Source of the DNA: Microthrixaceae bacterium
GTDB lineage: Bacteria; Actinomycetota; Acidimicrobiia; Acidimicrobiales; Microtrichaceae
Direction of reading: 5' to 3'
NCBI GenBank assembly: GCA_020027475.1
Contig: JAHRAZ010000039.1
Span: 1 to 32,497, forward strand
DNA length: 32,497 nt
Shown: one piece after another, positions 1 to 7,046 of the stretch
How positions within the stretch are numbered: the first letter of the stretch is position 1
How the letters are laid out: each line of letters opens with the position of its first letter
The notes under the pieces: generated by a model
Databases searched by the model: none
The model's input: the letters and a program-made list of their open reading frames with translations, nothing else
Told to the model about the DNA's origin: nothing
Position numbers and translations under genes: made by a program

Positions 1-1
1 A

Positions 2-223
2 ACCGACATCAACCAGTCACAGACCCAGATACGGCAGGAACTTCAGTCCGGCCTAGGCGAACTGCGGACCGATGTCGGCGAGCTGCGCGCTGAAATGCGA
101 ACCGGTTTCGCAAATGTCGAAGCTCGATTCGAGCGCTCCCTGCGTCAGCACCTGATTGCCGTCGTCGGCACGGTCGTTGCCGCTACTGGAACCCTGCTGG
201 CAATCAGCCGGGCTTTCGGCTGA
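2..223 (+). CDS. C-terminal fragment of a small coiled-coil protein with a C-terminal membrane anchor
   Basis: The reading frame is open from the window edge to a TGA at 221-223, so only the last 73 residues are visible. The visible part is a heptad-like helix rich in Gln, Glu, Leu and Arg, with pseudo-repeats of the type GELRTDVGELRAEMRTGF. It ends in a hydrophobic segment (LIAVVGTVVAATGTLLAI) followed by a very short tail. This layout matches short bacterial coiled-coil proteins with a C-terminal membrane anchor, often annotated DUF1640-like or simply hypothetical. No catalytic motif is visible and no function is assigned. The gene converges on lysA with only 9 bases between the two stop codons. 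Confidence 0.6.
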   Translation, partial: TDINQSQTQIRQELQSGLGELRTDVGELRAEMRTGFANVEARFERSLRQHLIAVVGTVVAATGTLLAISRAFG

Positions 224-232
224 TCGCGGGCA

Positions 233-1522
233 CTATCCGAGGTCAGTCGCCAGCAGGTCGGCAATTGTTTCCCGGCGAACCACCAGTCGAGCTTCTCTGT
301 CGCGCACGAATACCACCGGCGGGCGAAGCACTTTGTTGTAGTTGCTTCCCATGGAATGCCCGTATGCACCAGTCACGGGGGTTGCAATGATGTCGCCTAC
401 CGCGAGGTCGCCCGGAACTCTGCCTTCGCGAACAATCAGATCACCCGACTCACAGTGTTTGCCGACCAGTCGGATCGGCATCTCACGCCTCGCCTCCACG
501 GCTCTGGGAAGAAACGTCTCGTACCCGGAGCCATACAGAACAGGTCTCGGATTGTCGCTCATGCCGCCATCAACGGAGACATAGTTGCGAACACCCGGAA
601 TGAACTTCAACGTTCCGACCGTGTAGAGCGTGATGGCCGCTTGGGCCACTATCGCCCGTCCCGGTTCGGCGGCGATCTCTGCCTTGATTCCAAGGTCACG
701 GCACGCCTTCACCACAGCGCCGCCCCAGGTGGAGATTGAAGGGGCTTCCTCGCCTTCGACATATGCAACTCCGAGGCCCCCGCCCACGATCATCTCGGGC
801 AGGTCCTCTTCGATCACGAACGGAGCAACGGCCGCGATGCCCTCGAGGAAGTTGTCCACGTTGAATACCTGCGAACCGATGTGCATGTGCAGCCCCATCA
901 GGTCCATCGCGGAGGACGCCGCGGCCCGGCGCACGGCTTCATGTGCCTGACCGGTGCTCAGGGGAAAACCGAACTTCGAGTCGAGGTTTCCGGTCTGGAC
1001 GTGTTCATGGGTGTGAACCTCAATACCCGGGTTGATTCGCAAAAGGATCGCGGGTCGCCGCAGTCCCGAGCGCACGAGGCTCTCGATCCGGTCGATCTCG
1101 ATGTTGGAGTCCACAACGATTCGACCCACTCCGGAATCAAGGGCGGCCCGCAGTTCCCATTCAGCCTTGTTGTTGCCGTGCAGCACCATGCGATCGGCCG
1201 GAACTCCCGCCGCAAGGGCGATGGCAAGTTCACCGCCGGTCGCAACGTCAACGCGCATGCCCTCTTCATGTACGAGGCGGGCCATGGCACGGCACAGGAA
1301 TGCCTTGGTGGCATAGATGGCTCCTTCGGGACCCATCACGTCCACGGCCTCGCGGGCCCGGTTTCGCAAGTGTGTCTCGTCGTAGACGAACACCGGCGTC
1401 CCGAACTCCTGGGCGAGAAGTTCCGCGTCGACTCCACCAATCAGCAATTCGCCTTCAGGCCCGACTTCTGCGGTGTCCGGCAGCAGCCGGCGTGGCAAAG
1501 GAGAGTGCTGTTGTGTGCTCAC
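233..1522 (-). CDS. lysA: Diaminopimelate decarboxylase
   Basis: This 429-residue PLP enzyme decarboxylates meso-diaminopimelate to L-lysine, the last step of the DAP pathway, in the cytoplasm. Fold-type III alanine-racemase-like signatures are all present: the PLP lysine in YATKAF (Lys73), HIGSQ at 214-218, the phosphate-binding glycine run GGG at 247-249, EPGR at 286-289, the CESGD motif at 358-362 whose cysteine and acidic residues act across the dimer, and GAYG around 385-388. Length is normal for the family. It starts with GTG, and its first bases overlap the argS stop (GTGA), so the two genes are translationally coupled in one minus-strand unit. Pairing of argS with lysA is known in other actinobacteria. 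Assignment is secure. Confidence 0.96.
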   Translation of the reverse strand: MSTQQHSPLPRRLLPDTAEVGPEGELLIGGVDAELLAQEFGTPVFVYDETHLRNRAREAVDVMGPEGAIYATKAFLCRAMARLVHEEGMRVDVATGGELAIALAAGVPADRMVLHGNNKAEWELRAALDSGVGRIVVDSNIEIDRIESLVRSGLRRPAILLRINPGIEVHTHEHVQTGNLDSKFGFPLSTGQAHEAVRRAAASSAMDLMGLHMHIGSQVFNVDNFLEGIAAVAPFVIEEDLPEMIVGGGLGVAYVEGEEAPSISTWGGAVVKACRDLGIKAEIAAEPGRAIVAQAAITLYTVGTLKFIPGVRNYVSVDGGMSDNPRPVLYGSGYETFLPRAVEARREMPIRLVGKHCESGDLIVREGRVPGDLAVGDIIATPVTGAYGHSMGSNYNKVLRPPVVFVRDREARLVVRRETIADLLATDLG

Positions 1523-3141
1523 ATGCTCTCCGGTGCCGACACGCCCAGAAGGTCAAGGCCACTACGAAGACCGATTCGTGCCGATTCCGCCAGCCACCAG
1601 CGCGCCTGGCGGAGATCCTCCGGCGTATCCGGATGCAGGATCGGGCAATCGTGATAGAAGCCGTGAACTGCGGAGGCGAGGTCACGAACCCAGGTGGTGA
1701 TCTTGTGTGGCGCCCGCTCCCGCGCAGCGACCCTGACCACATCAGGGAACTGCCCGAGGGTGCGGAGCAGGTCCAGCTCCCGATCATGTGTGAGCAGGCT
1801 GAAGTCGGCCTCGGAAATTCCCAGACGCGTCATTCCCCTCTCCTCGGCAACCCGACCGATCGAGTTGATCCGGGCGTTGGCCATCTGTACGTAGAAAACC
1901 GGGTTCTCGTTGCTCTGGCGCACTATCAGGTCGAGATCGATTGTCTGAGGTGAATCCACCGATTGCAGCAGGTACGTGAGCCGGACTGCGTCCGGCCCGA
2001 CCTCCGAGATCAGGTCTTCCATCGTGATCAGATCTCCGGAACGTTTGGAGATCTTCACTTCCTGGCCATCGCGCTCCAGCCGGACCAGCTGCGTGATGAC
2101 GATTTCAAGGTCTTCTCGGTCATGGCCCAGCGACTGCACCGCAGCCATCATCCGGGCGACATAACCGTGATGATCCGCACCCAACACGTCAATCAAGTGC
2201 TCCCAACCCCTGCCGAACTTGTCCCGGTGATAGGCGATGTCCGGCAGCAGATAGGTGTATTCGCCATCACTCTTGACGACAACGCGGTCCTTGTCGTCGC
2301 CATAGTCGGTGGAGCGCAGCCACACGGCACCATCGGCATCGTCCACAACCCCGCGCTCTCGCAGGTCGGCCAAGGTGCGCTCGATCGCTCCGCTGGCAAT
2401 CATCTCTCGTTCGGAGAACCAGGAGTCGAAGTGAACATTCAGTGCCCGGAGCACCCGCTGCTGTTCTGCCCTGGCGTGTGCATAACCCCATTCAAGGGGA
2501 TCCTCACCTTCGGACATCAGAGCCGCCCAGTCCCTGATGTACTGACCCACATATCCTCCCTCTGGAGGTTCCTCCCCAGCGGAGCGCGCAGCCAGGCTCG
2601 CCGCGTAGGTCTGCATCTGTACGCCGCGGTCGTTGATGTAGAACTCCCGTCCGACCTCGTATCCCACGAACTCCAACAGCCGCGCAAGCGCATCACCGTA
2701 GGTTGCTCCCCTGGCATGACCGGCGTGAAGCGGCCCAGTCGGGTTGGCGGACACGAACTCGACGAGAACGCGCTGGCCTTCACCCAGATCGGACCGTCCG
2801 AACTCGCTGCCTTCGTCGACGACAACTTCGATGAGGTCAGTCAGCCAATCGTTCGCAAGACGGATGTTCACGAAGCCCGGGCCGGCCACTTCAGCGCCGA
2901 TCAGATGATCGATGCCCGCTGACATGAGGCGATCTGCGATCTCCTGTGCCAACTCTCGGGGGATGCGATCATTACGTTTCGCAAGGGTCAGGGCAGCATT
3001 GGAGGAGAAGTCACCGTGATCCAGATTCGCCGGCCGCTCCAGATGGATCTCCGCGGAAGTCCCAACCAAACCTTCCAGGTCGAGGTCGTTGAGGATGGCC
3101 CAGATGGCAGACCGCAGGGTGTCGGTGAGGGGAGCAGTCAT
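1519..3141 (-). CDS. argS: Arginyl-tRNA synthetase
   Basis: This class I aminoacyl-tRNA synthetase charges tRNA-Arg. The 540-residue protein has the ArgRS N-terminal additional domain (about 1-95), then the Rossmann catalytic domain with the HIGH-type motif HAGH at 139-142 inside SANPTGPLHAGHARG. The KMSKS-type loop is KISKR at 363-367. A DALR-type anticodon-binding helical domain fills roughly 410-540, including VYVQMANARI-like and DLASAVHGFY-like segments. Length fits bacterial ArgRS. Its stop overlaps the lysA start by 4 bases. It is divergent from the tRNA-Arg(CCG) gene about 100 bases upstream, so enzyme and substrate RNA are neighbours. Confidence 0.97.
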   Translation of the reverse strand: MTAPLTDTLRSAIWAILNDLDLEGLVGTSAEIHLERPANLDHGDFSSNAALTLAKRNDRIPRELAQEIADRLMSAGIDHLIGAEVAGPGFVNIRLANDWLTDLIEVVVDEGSEFGRSDLGEGQRVLVEFVSANPTGPLHAGHARGATYGDALARLLEFVGYEVGREFYINDRGVQMQTYAASLAARSAGEEPPEGGYVGQYIRDWAALMSEGEDPLEWGYAHARAEQQRVLRALNVHFDSWFSEREMIASGAIERTLADLRERGVVDDADGAVWLRSTDYGDDKDRVVVKSDGEYTYLLPDIAYHRDKFGRGWEHLIDVLGADHHGYVARMMAAVQSLGHDREDLEIVITQLVRLERDGQEVKISKRSGDLITMEDLISEVGPDAVRLTYLLQSVDSPQTIDLDLIVRQSNENPVFYVQMANARINSIGRVAEERGMTRLGISEADFSLLTHDRELDLLRTLGQFPDVVRVAARERAPHKITTWVRDLASAVHGFYHDCPILHPDTPEDLRQARWWLAESARIGLRSGLDLLGVSAPESM

Positions 3142-3245
3142 GGTGAGGCGATGCTACCGGCGCGACCTGCATGCCCCCACAACCGATTTCACCGTCGACG
3201 CTTTCCGGTGGTGAACGCCGCAACCGCTACCATTCGTGCTCCCGG

Positions 3246-3317
3246 GCCCCCGTAGCTCAGGGGATAGAGCATTGGCTTCCGGAGCCATGTGCGCAGGTTC
3301 GAATCCTGCCGGGGGCA
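3246..3317 (+). tRNA. tRNA-Arg (anticodon CCG)
   Basis: A full cloverleaf can be folded by hand. The acceptor stem GCCCCCG (3246-3252) pairs with CGGGGGC (3310-3316), with discriminator A at 3317. The D stem is GCTC/GAGC (3255-3258 with 3267-3270). The anticodon stem is 3272-3276 with 3284-3288, with an apparent U-U mismatch at its top pair. The anticodon CCG lies at 3279-3281 in a 7-base loop, read as arginine for codon CGG. The T stem is GCAGG/CCTGC with loop TTCGAAT. CCA is not encoded. A hairpin terminator follows at 3341. Confidence 0.96.
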
Positions 3318-3319
3318 CA

Positions 3320-3382
3320 CTGTGATGTGTCAAGACATCGGAAACCCTCGAACCTGCGGTTCGGGGGTTTCTGTGATGTGTC
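3320..3382 (+). repeat. 12-base direct repeat bracketing the tRNA terminator
   Basis: The sequence CTGTGATGTGTC occurs at 3320-3331 and again at 3371-3382, on either side of the hairpin at 3341-3371. The two copies are identical. This may be a small duplication left at the tRNA 3' flank, possibly a trace of an old integration event, but no integrase or element is visible here. Confidence 0.6.
3341..3371 (+). terminator. Hairpin terminator after tRNA-Arg
   Basis: Bases 3341-3354 pair with 3358-3371 to give a 14-bp stem with one G-T wobble and a 3-base TGC loop. It lies 24 bases after the tRNA 3' end. No long T run follows, so it is a strong stem but not a textbook intrinsic terminator. RNA processing is an alternative role. 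Confidence 0.65.
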
Positions 3383-3548
3383 CCGGGATTCCCAGGGCGA
3401 ATCGAAATGCACGTATCCGACCATTTCACCCACATGAGTCCAGTTCCGCTGCTCGACACGGGCGTGGTCTTTCGCTGACGGCCACCGTGTGTGCCGGTGG
3501 CGGACTAGGTTGGCCGTGTCCTGAGACCCCTGACTGGAGTGGTCCCCA

Positions 3549-4844
3549 ATGCCCGAGATGCCGAGTTCCCCCTATGAAGGCGGTCCAGGGAAGGGGATAT
3601 CGCTACCGGACTACTTCAAGCCGACAGAGTACCTGAGCAACAACAACTTTTTCTTCCCGGGAACGGAGAAGGTCGGCGCGGACGAGATGCGTGTTTCGTT
3701 CGTCGGTTCGTGCCCGTGGCCACCCCGTCGGGACCAGGCCGGCACGAGCATCCTGGTCGAGTTGGGCAACGGCGACAATTTCATATTCGACCTGGGGAAC
3801 GGGTCGGTGAAGAACATCCTGGCCATGGGCGTGCCCGCGGCCATGATCAACGACATTTTCATCAGTCATTTGCATGTGGATCACTACGCTGATCTGCCCT
3901 ACATGTTGCCTTTCACCGCTTCGGCTGCTCGTTGGCATCCGTTGCGGGTGTATGGGCCTTCGGGTCGGACGGAGGAATTGGGAACGCAGGCGATGGTCGA
4001 AAACATGAAGAAGATGATGCGATGGCATCTCGAGGAGTTCGACACTCTGCCGATCGGCGACGGGTACGAGGTTGATGTCACAGAGTTCGACTTCCGTGAG
4101 GAAAACGGTATTTGTTATCAGCGCAACGGGGTCACGGTGCGGCACTGGCCGAGGTCTCATGGCAAGGATGGCGCTTCGGCTTATCGGCTCGATTGGGAGG
4201 AGACCGGGCTGTCGTTCGTCTGGACCGGTGATGGTCGACCCGATGAACTCACCGCGAAGTATGCGGCCGGCGCCGACGTGTTCGTGTCGGAGGTTCAGAG
4301 CGATCTGGGGTTCATCGCCAGTTTGAAGTACGGCTACCCACAGGAGTTGTACAACTACATCATCGACACCCACCACACGCCGCACTATGCCTTGGGGTAT
4401 CTGTTCAGCGAGGTGAATCCTCGAATCGGAATGGCTACTCACCTCGAGTACGAGCACGCCACAATCGGCGAGGTCGTCGCGGGTGTCCGCGCCCACTGGG
4501 ACGGTCTGTTCGCATTCGGTGCGCCCGACGTTCAGGTAGTAAATGTGACGCCCGACGCGGTGTGGTTGCGCGAGGCGGTTCTGCCGGGTCTTGGAACGGT
4601 CGCTCAGCCGTCTCCCGCTCAGCTGGTCGCGATGGTGTCAGAAGGCGGCGAGGTGCCCGAATTCATTGATGTTCCGCCGGTGCGGATCCCCCGCGAGGAC
4701 CAGCAGGACCAGTACTTCCGGGACATCGAAATCGACCCGGGCGAGTACATGCCCCCGGATGTCGCACGTGACCTCATCACCCGACTCCCCGAAGGGCTTC
4801 GAATCCCGCTCCAGGCCCTGGTGGACCAGGCGAACAGTGACTGA
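3549..4844 (+). CDS. MBL-fold metallo-hydrolase, GntH/ribonuclease Z-like
   Basis: This 431-residue cytoplasmic protein belongs to the metallo-beta-lactamase superfamily. The metal motif HLHVDH lies at 107-112 after an N-terminal sheet (ILVELGNGDNFIFDLGNGS). Further metal-ligand candidates are the histidine in RHWPRSHG, the aspartate in VWTGDG, and HLEYEH near residue 300. The N-terminal DYFKPTEYLSNNNFFFPG and the ribonuclease-Z-like middle resemble the subgroup that automated annotation calls guanitoxin-biosynthesis MBL hydrolase GntH. No other guanitoxin genes are present, so the substrate is unknown. The start has GGAG at 3536-3539, nine bases upstream. It precedes a CobW-type metallochaperone by 35 bases in the same direction, which suggests, but does not prove, that the GTPase supplies metal to this enzyme. 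Confidence 0.8.
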   Translation: MPEMPSSPYEGGPGKGISLPDYFKPTEYLSNNNFFFPGTEKVGADEMRVSFVGSCPWPPRRDQAGTSILVELGNGDNFIFDLGNGSVKNILAMGVPAAMINDIFISHLHVDHYADLPYMLPFTASAARWHPLRVYGPSGRTEELGTQAMVENMKKMMRWHLEEFDTLPIGDGYEVDVTEFDFREENGICYQRNGVTVRHWPRSHGKDGASAYRLDWEETGLSFVWTGDGRPDELTAKYAAGADVFVSEVQSDLGFIASLKYGYPQELYNYIIDTHHTPHYALGYLFSEVNPRIGMATHLEYEHATIGEVVAGVRAHWDGLFAFGAPDVQVVNVTPDAVWLREAVLPGLGTVAQPSPAQLVAMVSEGGEVPEFIDVPPVRIPREDQQDQYFRDIEIDPGEYMPPDVARDLITRLPEGLRIPLQALVDQANSD

Positions 4845-4879
4845 CTGGCCCTGCTGGCCCACACTGCCAATGGATTGAG

Positions 4880-5860
4880 ATGACTCCGATCACCCTTACT
4901 CTCAGCGACACGGTTCCGGTGACCGTGCTCACCGGATTTCTGGGTGCCGGCAAGACAACGCTTCTCAATCGCATCCTTCAGGGAGACCACGGCCTTCGCG
5001 TCGGTGTGCTCGTGAACGACTTCGGCGCGATCAACATTGACGAAAAACTCGTGGTGGGCGTGGACAACTCGACGATCTCGCTCAGCAACGGCTGTGTGTG
5101 CTGCGAGATCAACTCGGACCTCATCGAGGCGATTGAAACCCTGATCCAACGAGACGAGCAACCCGAATACATCCTCGTCGAGGCCAGCGGCATTGCGGAC
5201 CCCGTCGGGATCGCAATGACCATCGGCAACCAGCGGTTTGCCGACGTCGTACGCCTCGACGGGATCATTTCCCTCGTCGACGTCGACCAGGTGTTCGCGC
5301 ACCCGGATCACCCTGGCATGGCCGAACTCAAGCTCCGCCAGATTGCTTGCTCTGATATCGCCGTCCTCAACAAGATCGATCTGGTTGATGCCGCGAGGAT
5401 CACTGAGGTCCACGACTGGATAGACGACAGGATCCCTCGGGTCCGAACCCTCGAAGCCACCCACGCCGATGTGGCACTCGAGATCCTCCTCGGCGTAGGA
5501 GGCGATGATCGCCCCGCGATTTCAACGGGCACCCACATGCACGACGCGTCAGCGTTCGACAGTTGGTCATACAGAACCAGCCGGCCGCTGCGCCTCGACG
5601 AACTGCAAGCCGAGATCAAGGCAATGCCTGGCTCGATCTACCGCTGCAAGGGCATCGTCAACTCGGTCGAGCACCCCGATCGAAAAGTGATCCTCCAGTC
5701 AGTCGGTCGACGCTCGACGATGTCACTCGCTGAACCATGGGGCGAGGCCACACCGCTGACAGAACTCGTCATCATCGGTCAAGCCGGTGCGATGACTGAT
5801 GCCGATCTTGGTTGCCGTCTGGATAGGTGTGTTCCTGGAGAGGGTCCCGGCTCGCCGTGA
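4880..5860 (+). CDS. CobW/COG0523-family GTPase (putative metallochaperone)
   Basis: This 326-residue G3E-family GTPase probably delivers Zn2+ or another metal to client proteins at the cost of GTP. The P-loop GFLGAGKTT is at 19-27. The family's metal-binding CxCC motif is C72-V-C74-C75 within SNGCVCCEIN, a switch-like segment EASGIADP follows near 101, and the guanine-specificity motif NKID is at 164-167. A CobW C-terminal domain spans about 220-310. Length and domain order are normal. No histidine-rich metal-storage tail is seen apart from a short THADVAL/THMHD region. It lies 35 bases downstream of the MBL hydrolase, probably in one operon. It is not the cobaltochelatase CobW proper, since no cobalamin genes are nearby. 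Confidence 0.88.
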   Translation: MTPITLTLSDTVPVTVLTGFLGAGKTTLLNRILQGDHGLRVGVLVNDFGAINIDEKLVVGVDNSTISLSNGCVCCEINSDLIEAIETLIQRDEQPEYILVEASGIADPVGIAMTIGNQRFADVVRLDGIISLVDVDQVFAHPDHPGMAELKLRQIACSDIAVLNKIDLVDAARITEVHDWIDDRIPRVRTLEATHADVALEILLGVGGDDRPAISTGTHMHDASAFDSWSYRTSRPLRLDELQAEIKAMPGSIYRCKGIVNSVEHPDRKVILQSVGRRSTMSLAEPWGEATPLTELVIIGQAGAMTDADLGCRLDRCVPGEGPGSP

Positions 5861-5865
5861 GCTCC

Positions 5866-5895
5866 GTCATGGCCAACAACGTCATGGCCAACAAC
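5866..5895. repeat. 15-base perfect tandem duplication
   Basis: GTCATGGCCAACAAC is present twice in direct succession, at 5866-5880 and 5881-5895, just after the CobW stop. The copies are identical, pointing to recent slippage or duplication. It falls in the leader of the PPOX gene, upstream of the preferred start. Confidence 0.85.
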
Positions 5896-6035
5896 GGTGT
5901 AGCCAGGTGGCCGTGTCCGGCCGGATCAGCGAACTGATTCTGAGCTACCGCGAGATCCACCCGTCGACCTCGTCGATGACCCGATTCCCAATCCGGCGAA
6001 CCGGCGGCTCGGGCACCGCGCGAGGCTTGTCGGTA

Positions 6036-6530
6036 ATGCCGGCAATGACGAGCAACGAGACCGAGGACTTCCTCGCCGAACCGGGCCGCCTCCTGAGGGT
6101 CGGCACCGTGGATCCGTCCGGCATGCCATCGGTCGTACCCATCTGGTTCATCCATGAAGACGGCCGACTGTTGTTCACACCGCGGGCACGATCCGGTTGG
6201 CTGGCGCATTTGCGCTTCAATCCCAACATCTGCTGCACGATCGACGAAGCTGATCCACCGATGCGCAAGTTCGTGGCTAAGGGCCGGGTTCAGGTTCTCC
6301 ACGATCTCGGCGAGGACGACGCGTGGCGGGACGAGTACCGCCGGATCACAATGCGATACGTTCCGGAGTCATTCGGTGACGCCTACCTCAACGACACGAC
6401 CGATGAGCCCCGGGTACTGCTTGCACTCCCGCTGGCCAACGCGTCGATCGCGACCTGGCGAATGCCGTTCGGCCCCGGCGAGAACCCTCTGAACGTGTGG
6501 GCGAAGCGCTACTACCACGACGGCCGCTGA
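6036..6530 (+). CDS. Pyridoxamine 5'-phosphate oxidase-fold (PPOX) flavin or F420-binding protein
   Basis: A 164-residue split beta-barrel protein of the PPOX/FDOR type, which binds FMN or F420 and usually acts as a cytoplasmic reductase or oxidase. The recognisable order is FLAEPGRLLRVGTVDPSG, then VVPIWFIHEDGRLLFTPRA, then WLAHLRFNPNICCTIDE, ending WAKRYYHDGR. The frame is open upstream to 5799, but that would overlap the cobW gene and add non-conserved residues. ATG at 6036 has GAGG ten bases upstream and is preferred; ATG 6045 is also possible. The last 70 bases are duplicated almost exactly at 8925-8994. Whether the cofactor is FMN or F420 cannot be decided by eye. Confidence 0.75.
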   Translation: MPAMTSNETEDFLAEPGRLLRVGTVDPSGMPSVVPIWFIHEDGRLLFTPRARSGWLAHLRFNPNICCTIDEADPPMRKFVAKGRVQVLHDLGEDDAWRDEYRRITMRYVPESFGDAYLNDTTDEPRVLLALPLANASIATWRMPFGPGENPLNVWAKRYYHDGR

Positions 6531-6598
6531 GGTTGGCTTCCACGCAACATTCGACCCAAAAGCGAGTCAGGACTCGTCCGGAAGAGCCCGCAGCCTCG
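6461..6598. repeat. Left copy of a 138-base direct repeat (PPOX 3' end plus spacer)
   Basis: Bases 6461-6530 (the end of the PPOX gene) match 8925-8994 at 69 of 70 positions. The following spacer 6531-6598 matches 8995-9063 at only about 80 percent with one indel. The pair brackets an RCC1-gene remnant and the intact seven-repeat RCC1 gene. The layout resembles the att repeats of an element inserted at a gene's 3' end, but no recombinase gene lies between the copies, so segmental duplication is equally possible. Confidence 0.85.
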
Positions 6599-6673
6599 TT
6601 GGAGTGCCGGCTCATGCATCTCCTCCCACAACAAAGCGGGCCCACTTCCGGTGAGCTGCCTGGAACGGCGGGG

Positions 6674-6848
6674 ACCACCCACACATGCGCCGTGGTGAGC
6701 AACACGCAAAGCAAGTGCTGGGGCGGCAACGGTGTCGGCCACCGACTGGGATCACAGCTACGTCGTCCACAACGCGGCAGACGGATGGGTCTCCAGCAAG
6801 TGCCTCATCGTCCCTTCCCCGGTCTTCTCCACGACCGTCATCAATTGA
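6674..6848 (+). pseudogene. Collapsed remnant of an RCC1-repeat lipoprotein gene (3' part)
   Basis: The first half encodes one RCC1 repeat start, THTCAVVSNTQSKCWGGNG, closely matching the seventh repeat of the downstream intact gene (THTCAVVSGTQTKCWGANN). After a frameshift, the last bases encode GWVSSKCLIVPSPVFSTTVIN followed by a stop, nearly the same C-terminus as the intact gene (GWVTNTCFIDPSPVFSTTVIN). The region that should lie between, about 0.55 kb encoding the C-terminal beta domain, is missing. The similarity continues a few bases past the stop. No start codon or signal peptide is present. It is a decayed copy left by tandem duplication and deletion. Confidence 0.85.
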
Positions 6849-7046
6849 CCTCGCTCCGGGCCGGAGAGAATCTGGAGCGCAGAGCACGTGTCGGCGGACA
6901 GGTCTGCTGCCGGGCGCTCGGGGCACCTCCGGGCGACTCGGTGCCCTGTCAGGTGCTTCGAGCATTATTGCGCTGGTGTCAGCCGTGACTTACCCTGCGG
7001 CAGGCATGCTGGCAGCAGGGGGCTCGCTGGCGGGCGGAGGGATGTC
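6849..7046 (+). promoter_or_regulatory. Leader region of the seven-repeat RCC1 gene with a weak candidate promoter
   Basis: No gene is supported here. An inverted repeat GGGCACC/GGTGCCC lies at 6921-6927 and 6940-6946. A weak sigma-70-like pair, TTGCGC at 6968-6973 and TACCCT at 6991-6996 with 17-base spacing, could drive the downstream gene. The ribosome site GGAGGG is at 7036-7041, five bases before ATG 7047. The promoter is a by-eye match only; the ribosome site is clear. Confidence 0.35.

Noticed and set aside
881..1654. Long open frame on the plus strand opposite lysA
   Set aside because: It lies wholly antisense to a secure lysA/argS pair and encodes low-complexity Arg/His-rich sequence with no domain; this is the usual GC-rich shadow.
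1963..2922. Open frame of 319 residues opposite argS
   Set aside because: Antisense shadow of a conserved tRNA synthetase; no ribosome site or family signature.
3549..4844. Guanitoxin biosynthesis as the role of the MBL protein
   Set aside because: Only the GntH-like hydrolase is present; none of the other pathway genes is in the window, so the name reflects family similarity alone.
6531..6988. Open frame running through the PPOX spacer and RCC1 remnant
   Set aside because: It joins unrelated pieces in one chance frame, has no ribosome site and covers the pseudogene in only part of its correct frame.
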